The notes under the pieces were generated by a model. The model searched no databases. It had not been told where the DNA came from and saw only the letters and a list, made by a program, of their open reading frames with translations. A stretch of 64,000 nt of DNA, taken from Paenibacillus_AQ nitricinens. GTDB lineage: Bacteria; Bacillota; Bacilli; Paenibacillales; Paenibacillaceae. The stretch covers positions 186,001 to 250,000 of the forward strand of contig NZ_CP183948.1 of assembly GCF_052056485.1 (NCBI RefSeq), written 5' to 3'. Below, in pieces: positions 1 through 7,616 of this stretch (within the stretch, counting starts at the first letter, position 1; every line of letters begins with the position of its first letter). The position numbers and the translations under genes were made by a program.

Positions 1-734
1 TGGATAAAGTCATTGTGGTGCCGGGTGATTGTGAGTCATCACCATTCACCAAACGTGAGCTTGGCCGCGCAGGTGCAAAAGCGCTGCTCAGTGTCCTCCG
101 TACAGATGATATTGTTGCTGTCACAGGTGGATCAACGCTTGCCGATATGGCTGATCAACTGACACCGCCGTTATCCCTTTCCTATAAGAACGCCTGGTTT
201 GTTCCAGCGCGTGGCGGATTAGGAGAGAGTATGGAGATTCAAGCCAACACGATTGCCTCTACAATGGCAAAACGGGTTGGAGCGAATTACCGGTTGCTGC
301 ATGTCCCTGATTTACTTAGTGGGGATGCCTATCAGTCATTAGCACTTGATTCTAATATTGGAGAGATTGTACAAATCATCCGCAGTTCGCGTATTATTGT
401 ACATGGGATTGGGGATGCCATTGAAATGACTCGCCGCCGCAAGCTGGATGAGGCTACTGTCTCAGAAATCCAGGGTGAGGGAGCAGTGGCAGAATCCTTT
501 GGATATTATTTTAATGAAGATGGTCAGGTTGTGCATACGATGCTTACGATGGGATTACGTCTAGAAGATATTGTTCGGACGGAAACTGTCATCGGTATTG
601 CCGGAGGCAAGCCAAAGGCCAAAGCTATTCATGCCATGCTGCGTTTCGGGCAGGAGAATATTCTCGTCACGGACGAGGCTGCTGCTGTGGAAATAGGCAA
701 GGAGATTGACAATCAGTTACAGATATCGTCGTAA
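1..734 (+). CDS. cggR: CggR, central glycolytic genes regulator (3' part)
   Basis: The reading frame is open from the first base of the window, so the gene starts upstream and its N-terminal DNA-binding domain is missing. What remains (about 243 residues) is the SorC/DeoR-type effector domain that in Bacillus CggR binds fructose-1,6-bisphosphate and releases repression of the gapA operon. The GGSTLADMA segment (phosphosugar binding loop), the VPARGG segment and the C-terminal GIAGGKPKAKAIHAML helix fit that family. It lies 102 bases upstream of gapA on the same strand, the standard Bacillales arrangement, and is probably the first gene of the operon. Its own operator would be upstream and is not visible. 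The identification rests on the domain plus the context. Confidence 0.93.
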   Translation, partial: DKVIVVPGDCESSPFTKRELGRAGAKALLSVLRTDDIVAVTGGSTLADMADQLTPPLSLSYKNAWFVPARGGLGESMEIQANTIASTMAKRVGANYRLLHVPDLLSGDAYQSLALDSNIGEIVQIIRSSRIIVHGIGDAIEMTRRRKLDEATVSEIQGEGAVAESFGYYFNEDGQVVHTMLTMGLRLEDIVRTETVIGIAGGKPKAKAIHAMLRFGQENILVTDEAAAVEIGKEIDNQLQISS

Positions 735-777
735 CTTACTAGAACATATATCTTGCATTATACTTAACATTGTTGTC

Positions 778-800
778 ATGACAGGCTTCACGGTCTGTTT
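778..800 (+). other. Short stem-loop between cggR and gapA
   Basis: An ACAG...CTGT hairpin with a GC-containing loop sits about 40 bases before gapA. In Bacillus subtilis the cggR-gapA transcript is cleaved just upstream of gapA, leaving a stable gapA mRNA; this small hairpin could mark an equivalent 5' end. The hairpin is visible but weak, and processing here is only inferred. Confidence 0.25.
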
Positions 801-836
801 TGAATAAATAAAACGAATTCTAGGAGGAACTATTCA

Positions 837-1847
837 ATGAGTGTAAAAGTTGGAATTAACGGATTTGGACGTATTGGACGCCTTGCTTTCCGCCGTATTC
901 AAAATGTAGAAGGTATCGAAGTGGTAGCAATCAACGACTTGACTGACGCTAAGATGCTTGCTCATTTGCTTAAATATGATACAACTCAAGGTAAATTCCA
1001 AGGTGATGTTGAAGTTCATGATGGCTTCTTCAAAGTCAATGGTAAAGAAGTTAAGGTTCTTGCTAACCGCAACCCTGAAGAATTGCCATGGGGCGACCTA
1101 GGCGTTGATATCGTACTTGAGTGCACAGGTTTCTTCACAACTAAAGAAGCAGCTGAAAAACACTTGAAAGGTGGAGCTAAGAAAGTAGTTATCTCCGCTC
1201 CAGCTACTGGCGACATGAAAACTGTCGTTTACAACGTTAACGATGACATTCTTGATGGTACTGAGACTGTTATTTCCGGCGCATCTTGCACTACTAACTG
1301 CCTAGCTCCAATGGCAAAAGTATTGAACGACAAGTTCGGTATCGTTGAAGGCTTGATGACTACAATTCACGCTTACACTGGCGACCAAAACACTTTGGAT
1401 GCTCCACATGCTAAAGGTGACTTCAGACGTGCTCGTGCAGCAGCTGAGAACATCATCCCTAACACTACTGGTGCTGCTAAAGCAATCGGTCTGGTTATTC
1501 CAGAACTTAAAGGTAAATTGGATGGTGCAGCTCAACGTGTTCCAGTTGCAACTGGTTCCCTCACTGAGCTTGTAACTGTTCTTGATAAGAGCGTTACTGT
1601 TGAAGAAATCAACGCAGCTATGAAAGCAGCTTCCGATCCAGACACTTATGGTTACACTGAAGATGAAATCGTATCTTCCGACATCAAAGGTATGACTTTC
1701 GGATCCCTGTTCGATGCTACACAAACTAAAGTATTGACTGTTGGCGACAAACAACTGGTTAAAACGGTTGCTTGGTATGACAATGAAATGTCCTACACTG
1801 CACAATTGGTTCGTACTTTGGAGAAATTCGCTAAAATCGCTAAGTAA
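837..1847 (+). CDS. gapA: Glyceraldehyde-3-phosphate dehydrogenase, type I
   Basis: Cytosolic NAD-dependent glycolytic enzyme that oxidises glyceraldehyde-3-phosphate to 1,3-bisphosphoglycerate. The 336-residue protein has the N-terminal Rossmann motif GINGFGRIGR, the catalytic cysteine in SGASCTTNC (Cys151) and the active-site histidine in TTIHAYTGDQ (His178). The start is set by an AGGAGG site eight bases upstream. Codon use is strongly biased (GGT, GAA, ACT, AAC), as in a very highly expressed gene. It is the first catalytic gene after cggR and is followed by a 12-bp hairpin before pgk, so its message may accumulate independently of the rest of the operon. Confidence 0.98.
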   Translation: MSVKVGINGFGRIGRLAFRRIQNVEGIEVVAINDLTDAKMLAHLLKYDTTQGKFQGDVEVHDGFFKVNGKEVKVLANRNPEELPWGDLGVDIVLECTGFFTTKEAAEKHLKGGAKKVVISAPATGDMKTVVYNVNDDILDGTETVISGASCTTNCLAPMAKVLNDKFGIVEGLMTTIHAYTGDQNTLDAPHAKGDFRRARAAAENIIPNTTGAAKAIGLVIPELKGKLDGAAQRVPVATGSLTELVTVLDKSVTVEEINAAMKAASDPDTYGYTEDEIVSSDIKGMTFGSLFDATQTKVLTVGDKQLVKTVAWYDNEMSYTAQLVRTLEKFAKIAK

Positions 1848-1872
1848 TTGACTTGATATAAGCAACATCTAT

Positions 1873-1910
1873 AGAGCGGAAACAGAAGTTCCTTGTTTCC
1901 GCTCTTTCTA
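1873..1910 (+). terminator. Intercistronic hairpin between gapA and pgk
   Basis: A perfect 12-bp stem (1873-1884 with 1894-1905, arm AGAGCGGAAACA) and a 9-nt loop is followed by TTTCTAAATG rather than a full U-run. It looks like a leaky terminator or a 3' stabilising structure that would set gapA mRNA above the downstream genes. Confidence 0.6.
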
Positions 1911-1963
1911 AATGTATTTCTTGTTTCCTGCTAGAAACAATATGGGGTGTGGAGGAATTAATC

Positions 1964-3145
1964 ATGAACAAAAAGAGCGTCCGTGATGTAGAAGTAAAGG
2001 GTAAACGCGTATTTGTACGCGTGGATTTCAACGTGCCTGTAGAAGACGGTAAAATTACTGATGATACTCGTATCCGCGAAACACTTCCAACTATTAAATA
2101 TTTGATTGAGAACGGTGCAAAGATCATTCTTGCAAGTCACATGGGTCGTCCTAAAGGCCAATTCGTAGATTCCATGCGTTTGACTACTGCTGCTGAACGT
2201 CTGTCCGAGCTTCTTGGCAAACCAGTAGCTAAAGCTGACGAAGCTGTTGGTGAAGCTGTAAAAGCAAAAATTGCTGAGCTAGGAGAAGGCGACGTACTTG
2301 TACTTGAGAATGTTCGTTTCTACCCAGGCGAAGAGAAAAACGATCCTGAACTGGCTAAACAATTTGCTGAACTGGCTGATTTGTTCGTTAACGATGCGTT
2401 TGGTGCGGCTCACCGTGCTCATGCATCGACAGAAGGTATCGCTCATTTCCTACCAGCTGTATCCGGTCTTTTGATGGAGAAAGAATTGTCTGTTCTGGGT
2501 AAAGCTCTTTCTAACCCTGAGCGTCCTTTCACTGCAATCATCGGTGGTTCGAAAGTGAAGGACAAAATTGACGTGATCGACAACCTGCTGAATTTGGCAG
2601 ACAATGTCTTGATCGGTGGCGGTCTGTCCTACACCTTTACCAAAGCATTGGGATTTGAAATCGGTATTTCCCTAGTGGACAACGATAAATTGGGAACTGC
2701 TCTTGAATTCATTGAGAAAGCCAAATCGCTTGGTAAGAACTTCTTGCTTCCAGTTGACGTCGTGGTAGCCGATAAATTCGGTGCGGATGCCAACACGCAA
2801 ATCGTTCCTTTCAATGAAATCCCAGAAGGCTGGGAAGGTCTTGATATCGGACCGAAAACCCGTGAGCTTTATGCAGATGTGATCAAAAACTCCAAGCTAG
2901 TTGTCTGGAATGGACCTATGGGTGTATTTGAAATTGATAAATTCGCTGAAGGTACAATTGCAGTAGCAAAAGCTTGTGCAACTACTGAAGGTTATACTGT
3001 TATTGGTGGCGGAGATTCCGCAGCAGCAGCAGAGAAATTCCACCTGGCTGATCAAATGGATCATATTTCAACTGGTGGCGGTGCATCCCTTGAGTTCATG
3101 GAAGGCAAGGCGCTTCCTGGCGTAGAAGCACTGAACGATAAGTAA
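1964..3145 (+). CDS. pgk: Phosphoglycerate kinase
   Basis: Transfers the acyl phosphate of 1,3-bisphosphoglycerate to ADP in glycolysis. The 393-residue protein begins MNKKSVRDVEVKGKRVFVRV; the signature RVDFNVP, the substrate-binding HMGRPKG, the hinge segment and the C-terminal GGGDSAAAAEKF nucleotide-binding loop are all present. The ATG at 1964 is preceded by GGAGG at the right distance; a GTG 15 bases further upstream would overlap that site and is not preferred. It is the second enzyme gene of the operon, 26 bases before tpiA. Confidence 0.98.
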   Translation: MNKKSVRDVEVKGKRVFVRVDFNVPVEDGKITDDTRIRETLPTIKYLIENGAKIILASHMGRPKGQFVDSMRLTTAAERLSELLGKPVAKADEAVGEAVKAKIAELGEGDVLVLENVRFYPGEEKNDPELAKQFAELADLFVNDAFGAAHRAHASTEGIAHFLPAVSGLLMEKELSVLGKALSNPERPFTAIIGGSKVKDKIDVIDNLLNLADNVLIGGGLSYTFTKALGFEIGISLVDNDKLGTALEFIEKAKSLGKNFLLPVDVVVADKFGADANTQIVPFNEIPEGWEGLDIGPKTRELYADVIKNSKLVVWNGPMGVFEIDKFAEGTIAVAKACATTEGYTVIGGGDSAAAAEKFHLADQMDHISTGGGASLEFMEGKALPGVEALNDK

Positions 3146-3171
3146 GACCCAAGAAGGAGGCAACTTAAGTC

Positions 3172-3924
3172 ATGAGAACACCAATTATCGCAGGAAACTG
3201 GAAGATGTTCAAAACAGTTCCTGAAGCAGAAAGCTTTATTGCTGACATCAAAGGCAAAGCAGAAGTAGAAGGCGTTGAGACTGTAATCTGCGCTCCATTT
3301 ACTAACCTGCCTGCACTTGTAGCAGCTGCAAAGGGTACAGACATCAAGATTGGCGCACAGAACCTGCACTTTGAAGATAACGGTGCTTACACTGGAGAAA
3401 TCAGTGGTGTAATGCTTAGCGATCTCGGCGTAGACTATGTAATCATTGGTCACTCAGAGCGTCGTGCTTATTTTGGCGAAACAGATGAAATCGTGAATAA
3501 GAAAATGCATGCTGCATTCCGTCACGGTATCACTCCAATCGTATGTGTTGGCGAAAAGCTCGAAGAGCGTGAAGCTGATCAAACTAAAGCAGTATGTAAA
3601 GTACAAACTGAAGCTGCATTCCAAGGACTTAGTGCCGAGCAAGCAGCAAAAGTTGTCATTGCATACGAACCTATCTGGGCTATTGGCACAGGTAAATCAT
3701 CCACTTCCCAAGATGCTAACGAAGTTATTGCTTACATCCGCAGTCTTGTAAAAGATTTGTATGATGCAGCAACAGCTGAAGCTGTTCGTATTCAATACGG
3801 CGGCAGCGTGAAGCCTGAGAATGTAACTGAGTACATGGGCCAAAGCGACATCGATGGTGCGCTTGTTGGCGGTGCCAGCTTGCAGCCTGCTTCCTTCGTT
3901 CAATTGGTTGAGGGGGCGAAGTAA
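3172..3924 (+). CDS. tpiA: Triosephosphate isomerase
   Basis: Interconverts dihydroxyacetone phosphate and glyceraldehyde-3-phosphate. The 250-residue protein shows all catalytic landmarks of the TIM barrel: Asn9/Lys11 in GNWKM, electrophile His94 in IIGHSERR, catalytic Glu166 in AYEPIWAIGTG, and the phosphate-binding YGGSVKP and GGASL loops. An AAGGAGG site precedes the ATG. The stop codon is separated by one base from the gpmI start, indicating translational coupling. Confidence 0.98.
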   Translation: MRTPIIAGNWKMFKTVPEAESFIADIKGKAEVEGVETVICAPFTNLPALVAAAKGTDIKIGAQNLHFEDNGAYTGEISGVMLSDLGVDYVIIGHSERRAYFGETDEIVNKKMHAAFRHGITPIVCVGEKLEEREADQTKAVCKVQTEAAFQGLSAEQAAKVVIAYEPIWAIGTGKSSTSQDANEVIAYIRSLVKDLYDAATAEAVRIQYGGSVKPENVTEYMGQSDIDGALVGGASLQPASFVQLVEGAK

Positions 3925-3925
3925 G

Positions 3926-5470
3926 ATGTCAGCTCCAAGACCTGTAGCTTTGATCATCATGGATGGTTTCGGTTTGCGTGGAACCTCTGAAGGTAACGCC
4001 GTTGCTCAAGCTAACAAACCTAACTATGACCGTTACTTGAAACAATATCCTAATACTACCCTTACTGCTTGTGGTGAAGCTGTTGGTCTTCCAGAAGGCC
4101 AAATGGGCAACTCTGAAGTAGGGCACTTAAATATTGGTGCAGGACGGATTGTATACCAGGATTTGACTCGTATCGATAAATCGATCCGTGAGGGCGAATT
4201 CTTCGATAATGAAACACTGGTAGCCGCAGTTAGAAATGCTAAGAACACAGGTAAAAAGCTTCATCTTTACGCGCTTGTATCCGACGGAGGGGTACATAGC
4301 CATATTAATCACCTGTTTGCTATGCTTGACCTGGCTAAGAAAGAAGATATGCACGAAGTGTATATCCACGCTTTCATGGATGGCCGGGACGTACCTCCAG
4401 ATAGTGGTAAGAAGTTTGTTCAAGATCTGGTTGCTAAGATTGAAGAGGTTGGAGTAGGTACAATTGCTACGGTATCCGGGCGTTATTACGCAATGGACCG
4501 TGACAAACGTTGGGATCGTGTAGAAAAAGCCTATCGTGCTATGGTTTATGGCGAAGGACCGAAATACACGGATGCTCTGCAAGCTATCACTGCATCTTAT
4601 TCAAATTCCGTGTTCGACGAATTCGTTGAACCTAGCGTAATTGTAGACAGTGAAGGCAAGCCGGTAACGGCAGTAGAGAGCGGCGATTCCGTCGTGTTCC
4701 TCAACTTCCGCCCTGACCGTGCTATTCAGTTGTCACAAGTGTTCACGAATCAAGATTTCCGTGGTTTCGAACGGGGTCCTTTGTTCCCGCAAGACTTGCA
4801 CTTCGTATGCCTGACTACTTTCAGTGAAACGGTACAAGGTTATGTAGCCTATTCACCGAAGAACCTGGATAACACATTGGGTGAAGTACTTGTGCAACAA
4901 AACAAGAAGCAACTGCGCATCGCGGAAACTGAGAAATATCCGCACGTAACGTTCTTCTTCAGTGGTGGACGTGATGAGGAGCTTCCAGGAGAAACTCGTA
5001 TCTTGATCAACTCTCCTAAAGTAGCAACCTATGATCTTCAACCTGAGATGAGTGCTTACGAAGTGGCTGCAGCCTGCGTAGCAGAAATTGAAGCGGAAAG
5101 ACAGGATGCTATTATCCTTAACTTTGCAAACCCTGATATGGTTGGACACTCCGGAATGCTGGAGCCAACAATCAAGGCTGTAGAGGTAACTGATGAGTGT
5201 GTAGGTAAAGTAGTGGACGCAGTAGTTGCCAAGGGTGGCGTTGCGATCATTATTGCCGATCACGGTAATGCAGACATGGTGTTTGATGAGAACGGTCGTC
5301 CGTTCACAGCTCATACCACTAACCCGGTTCCGTTCATCCTTACGGATGAAAATGTTGTATTGCGCGATCGCGGTATCCTTGCCGATGTAGCACCAACCAT
5401 TCTGGATCTGATGGGACTTCCGCAACCTGCTGAAATGACCGGTCAATCCATGATTGCTAGTCGCAAATAA
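3926..5470 (+). CDS. gpmI: 2,3-bisphosphoglycerate-independent phosphoglycerate mutase
   Basis: Manganese-dependent mutase that interconverts 3- and 2-phosphoglycerate. The 514-residue protein starts MSAPRPVALIIMDGFG, with metal ligand Asp13 and the phosphorylated Ser63 in GQMGNSEVGH. Other metal-site motifs (HGNADMV near the C-terminus, HSDGG-like VSDGGVHSH, and DGRDVPP) are intact. The ATG at 3926 is chosen because the ribosome binding site GAGGGGGCG lies in the last codons of tpiA; a start further upstream would run through tpiA. In Bacillales this enzyme is pH-sensitive through Mn(II) and matters during sporulation, which is family knowledge. Confidence 0.97.
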   Translation: MSAPRPVALIIMDGFGLRGTSEGNAVAQANKPNYDRYLKQYPNTTLTACGEAVGLPEGQMGNSEVGHLNIGAGRIVYQDLTRIDKSIREGEFFDNETLVAAVRNAKNTGKKLHLYALVSDGGVHSHINHLFAMLDLAKKEDMHEVYIHAFMDGRDVPPDSGKKFVQDLVAKIEEVGVGTIATVSGRYYAMDRDKRWDRVEKAYRAMVYGEGPKYTDALQAITASYSNSVFDEFVEPSVIVDSEGKPVTAVESGDSVVFLNFRPDRAIQLSQVFTNQDFRGFERGPLFPQDLHFVCLTTFSETVQGYVAYSPKNLDNTLGEVLVQQNKKQLRIAETEKYPHVTFFFSGGRDEELPGETRILINSPKVATYDLQPEMSAYEVAAACVAEIEAERQDAIILNFANPDMVGHSGMLEPTIKAVEVTDECVGKVVDAVVAKGGVAIIIADHGNADMVFDENGRPFTAHTTNPVPFILTDENVVLRDRGILADVAPTILDLMGLPQPAEMTGQSMIASRK

Positions 5471-5540
5471 GGAAACAATACCTAAGATTCAAGCTTTAAC
5501 AATTAAAAACCAAAACATTGTTTAAAGGAGATTAACTAAA

Positions 5541-6827
5541 ATGACTATTATTTCTGATGTATATGCTCGCGAAGTCCTTGACTCCCGCGGTAACCCAACT
5601 GTAGAGGTTGACGTTTATCTTGAATCCGGTGCTAAAGGCCGCGCTATCGTTCCTTCCGGCGCTTCCACTGGTGCTCATGAAGCTGTAGAGCTTCGTGATG
5701 GCGATAAATCCCGTTACATGGGTAAAGGCGTTCTTAAAGCTGTTGAGAACGTAAATGAAATCATTGCTCCAGAAGTTATCGGTATGGACGCTCTTGATCA
5801 GGTGGGCATCGACAAATTGATGATTACTTTGGACGGAACACATAACAAAGGTAAATTGGGCGCTAACGCAATCCTAGCAGTATCCATGGCCGTAGCTCGC
5901 GCAGCTGCAGCAGCATTGGATATTCCTTTGTATGTATACCTGGGCGGATTCAACGCTAAAACTCTTCCAGTACCAATGATGAACATCATCAATGGTGGTG
6001 AGCATGCAGATAACAACATCGATGTTCAAGAGTTCATGGTTCTTCCTGTAGGAGCTCCAAGCTTCAAAGAAGCTCTTCGTACAGGTGCTGAAATTTTCCA
6101 CAACTTGAAATCCGTACTTCAATCCAAAGGCCTGAACACTGCTGTGGGTGACGAAGGTGGTTTCGCACCAAACCTTGGTTCGAATGAAGAAGCTATCACT
6201 ACAATTATCGAAGCTATTGAAAAAGCTGGTTACAAACCAGGCGTTGACGTATTCTTGGGTATGGACGTTGCTTCCACTGAGTTCTACAAAGACGGTAAAT
6301 ACACACTTGCTGGCGAAGGTAAATCTTACACTTCCGCTGAGTATGTTGACCTTCTTGCTTCATGGGTTGAGAAATACCCAATCATCACAATCGAAGACGG
6401 TATGTCCGAAGACGACTGGGATGGTTGGAAATTGCTTACTGAAAAATTGGGAGACAAAGTTCAATTGGTTGGTGACGACTTGTTCGTTACAAACACTGAG
6501 CGTCTTGCAACAGGTATCGAAAAAGGTATCGGTAACTCCATCTTGGTTAAAGTTAACCAAATTGGTACATTGACTGAAACTTTCGATGCTATCGAAATGG
6601 CTAAACGTGCTGGTTACACAGCTGTTATCTCTCACCGTTCCGGCGAATCCGAAGATAGCACAATCGCTGACATCGCTGTTGCGACTAACGCTGGTCAAAT
6701 CAAAACGGGTGCTCCTTCCCGTACAGACCGTGTTGCTAAATACAACCAATTGCTTCGCATTGAAGACGAGTTGGGTGAATTGGCTCAATACAACGGCCTG
6801 AAATCCTTCTACAACCTTAAAAGATAA
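5541..6827 (+). CDS. eno: Enolase (phosphopyruvate hydratase)
   Basis: Magnesium-dependent dehydration of 2-phosphoglycerate to phosphoenolpyruvate; also an RNA degradosome partner in Bacillus. The 428-residue protein has the N-terminal AREVLDSRGNPTVEV signature, metal ligands in GMDVAS, TIEDGMSEDDW and LVGDDLFVTN, the catalytic lysine in ILVKVNQIGT and the C-terminal SHRSGESED loop. An AAAGGAG site precedes the ATG. It is the last gene of the glycolytic operon and is followed at once by a strong terminator. Codon bias is as strong as in gapA. Confidence 0.98.
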   Translation: MTIISDVYAREVLDSRGNPTVEVDVYLESGAKGRAIVPSGASTGAHEAVELRDGDKSRYMGKGVLKAVENVNEIIAPEVIGMDALDQVGIDKLMITLDGTHNKGKLGANAILAVSMAVARAAAAALDIPLYVYLGGFNAKTLPVPMMNIINGGEHADNNIDVQEFMVLPVGAPSFKEALRTGAEIFHNLKSVLQSKGLNTAVGDEGGFAPNLGSNEEAITTIIEAIEKAGYKPGVDVFLGMDVASTEFYKDGKYTLAGEGKSYTSAEYVDLLASWVEKYPIITIEDGMSEDDWDGWKLLTEKLGDKVQLVGDDLFVTNTERLATGIEKGIGNSILVKVNQIGTLTETFDAIEMAKRAGYTAVISHRSGESEDSTIADIAVATNAGQIKTGAPSRTDRVAKYNQLLRIEDELGELAQYNGLKSFYNLKR

Positions 6828-6850
6828 TCTGCTTTTATAGCAGAGTACGA

Positions 6851-6879
6851 AGACCCGCCATTATGGCGGGTCTTTTTTT
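6851..6879 (+). terminator. Rho-independent terminator of the glycolytic operon
   Basis: A perfect 10-bp stem (AGACCCGCCA with TGGCGGGTCT, 3-nt loop TTA) followed by a run of seven T, 23 bases after the eno stop codon. Confidence 0.95.
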
Positions 6880-6935
6880 GAATAGCTGTTTATTCTAATC
6901 TTTCAAGAAAAGCTACGACTTAACAGCCTAGGCTG

Positions 6936-6964
6936 TTGTATTAACGGCATTGCTATGATAAAAT
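6936..6964 (+). promoter_or_regulatory. Candidate sigma-A promoter for secG
   Basis: TTGTAT, a 17-base spacer and TAAAAT lie 75 bases upstream of secG and just after the eno terminator. The match to consensus is moderate. Confidence 0.45.
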
Positions 6965-7039
6965 AAGAATACTGTTTATGTATCGTGATAACCTCAATTA
7001 CCATAGATAGTGATGCTTAGGCGTAGGAGGTGGAAGTGA

Positions 7040-7273
7040 ATGGATATCTTTTTGAAAGTTGTGCTCCTGATTTTTTCCGTCGGTCTTATTGCGGTCGTTC
7101 TTCTGCAAAAGGGGAAAAGCGCGGGTCTTTCCGGTGCCATCTCCGGCGGTGCTGAGCATCTCTTTGGTAAAACAAAAGCTCGTGGTATGGAACTTGTACT
7201 ACAACGTGTAACTGTTGGACTTGCTGCAGGATTCTTCATTATGGCAATTCTAGCTGCTGTTTTCATTGACTAA
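7040..7273 (+). CDS. secG: Preprotein translocase subunit SecG
   Basis: Small membrane subunit of the SecYEG channel that assists SecA-driven export. The 77-residue protein has the family's layout: a first membrane helix (about residues 4-21), the conserved loop LLQKGKSAGLSGAISGG, and a second helix near the C-terminus (about 54-74). A GGAGG site lies nine bases before the ATG. The order eno-secG-rnr-smpB-ssrA is the usual Bacillales neighbourhood. Confidence 0.95.
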   Translation: MDIFLKVVLLIFSVGLIAVVLLQKGKSAGLSGAISGGAEHLFGKTKARGMELVLQRVTVGLAAGFFIMAILAAVFID

Positions 7274-7287
7274 AGTACCTACAGTAA

Positions 7288-7330
7288 GCCCTCGCTCTGT
7301 TCTGAATGGAATGGAGTGAAGGCTTTTTTG
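7288..7330 (+). terminator. Terminator after secG
   Basis: A ten-pair stem with one mismatch (GCCCTCGCTC at 7288-7297 with GAGTGAAGGC at 7314-7323) is followed by TTTTTTG. Confidence 0.8.
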
Positions 7331-7344
7331 TTATAATTAAAAGG

Positions 7345-7371
7345 AGAAGCACCTGTTGGTGCTTTTCTTTT
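7345..7371 (+). terminator. Second hairpin in the secG-rnr gap
   Basis: AAGCACC/GGTGCTT stem with a TGTT loop followed by TTCTTTTC. The rest of this 340-base gap, about 245 bases up to rnr, has no gene that I can support. Confidence 0.6.
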
Positions 7372-7616
7372 CATAGTAGTAAGAATAAAGAATTCGGCAC
7401 GAAAAGCATCATAAAGAAGACTTTCTTTTTCGGTGGAGTGAAATTTTGTACTGCATTTACCTTTGGATGACAGTAACAGGGATGCGCAGGATTGATTTCG
7501 TGTATACTAGGGTATGAAGTAGGTAAAGGTAAAATTTACTTGGCATTACTACAGAGCAGGACAAGACATACATATTTGCCAGCGGCTTGGAGCCGCGGAG
7601 GGTTGGGGTGACGAAC

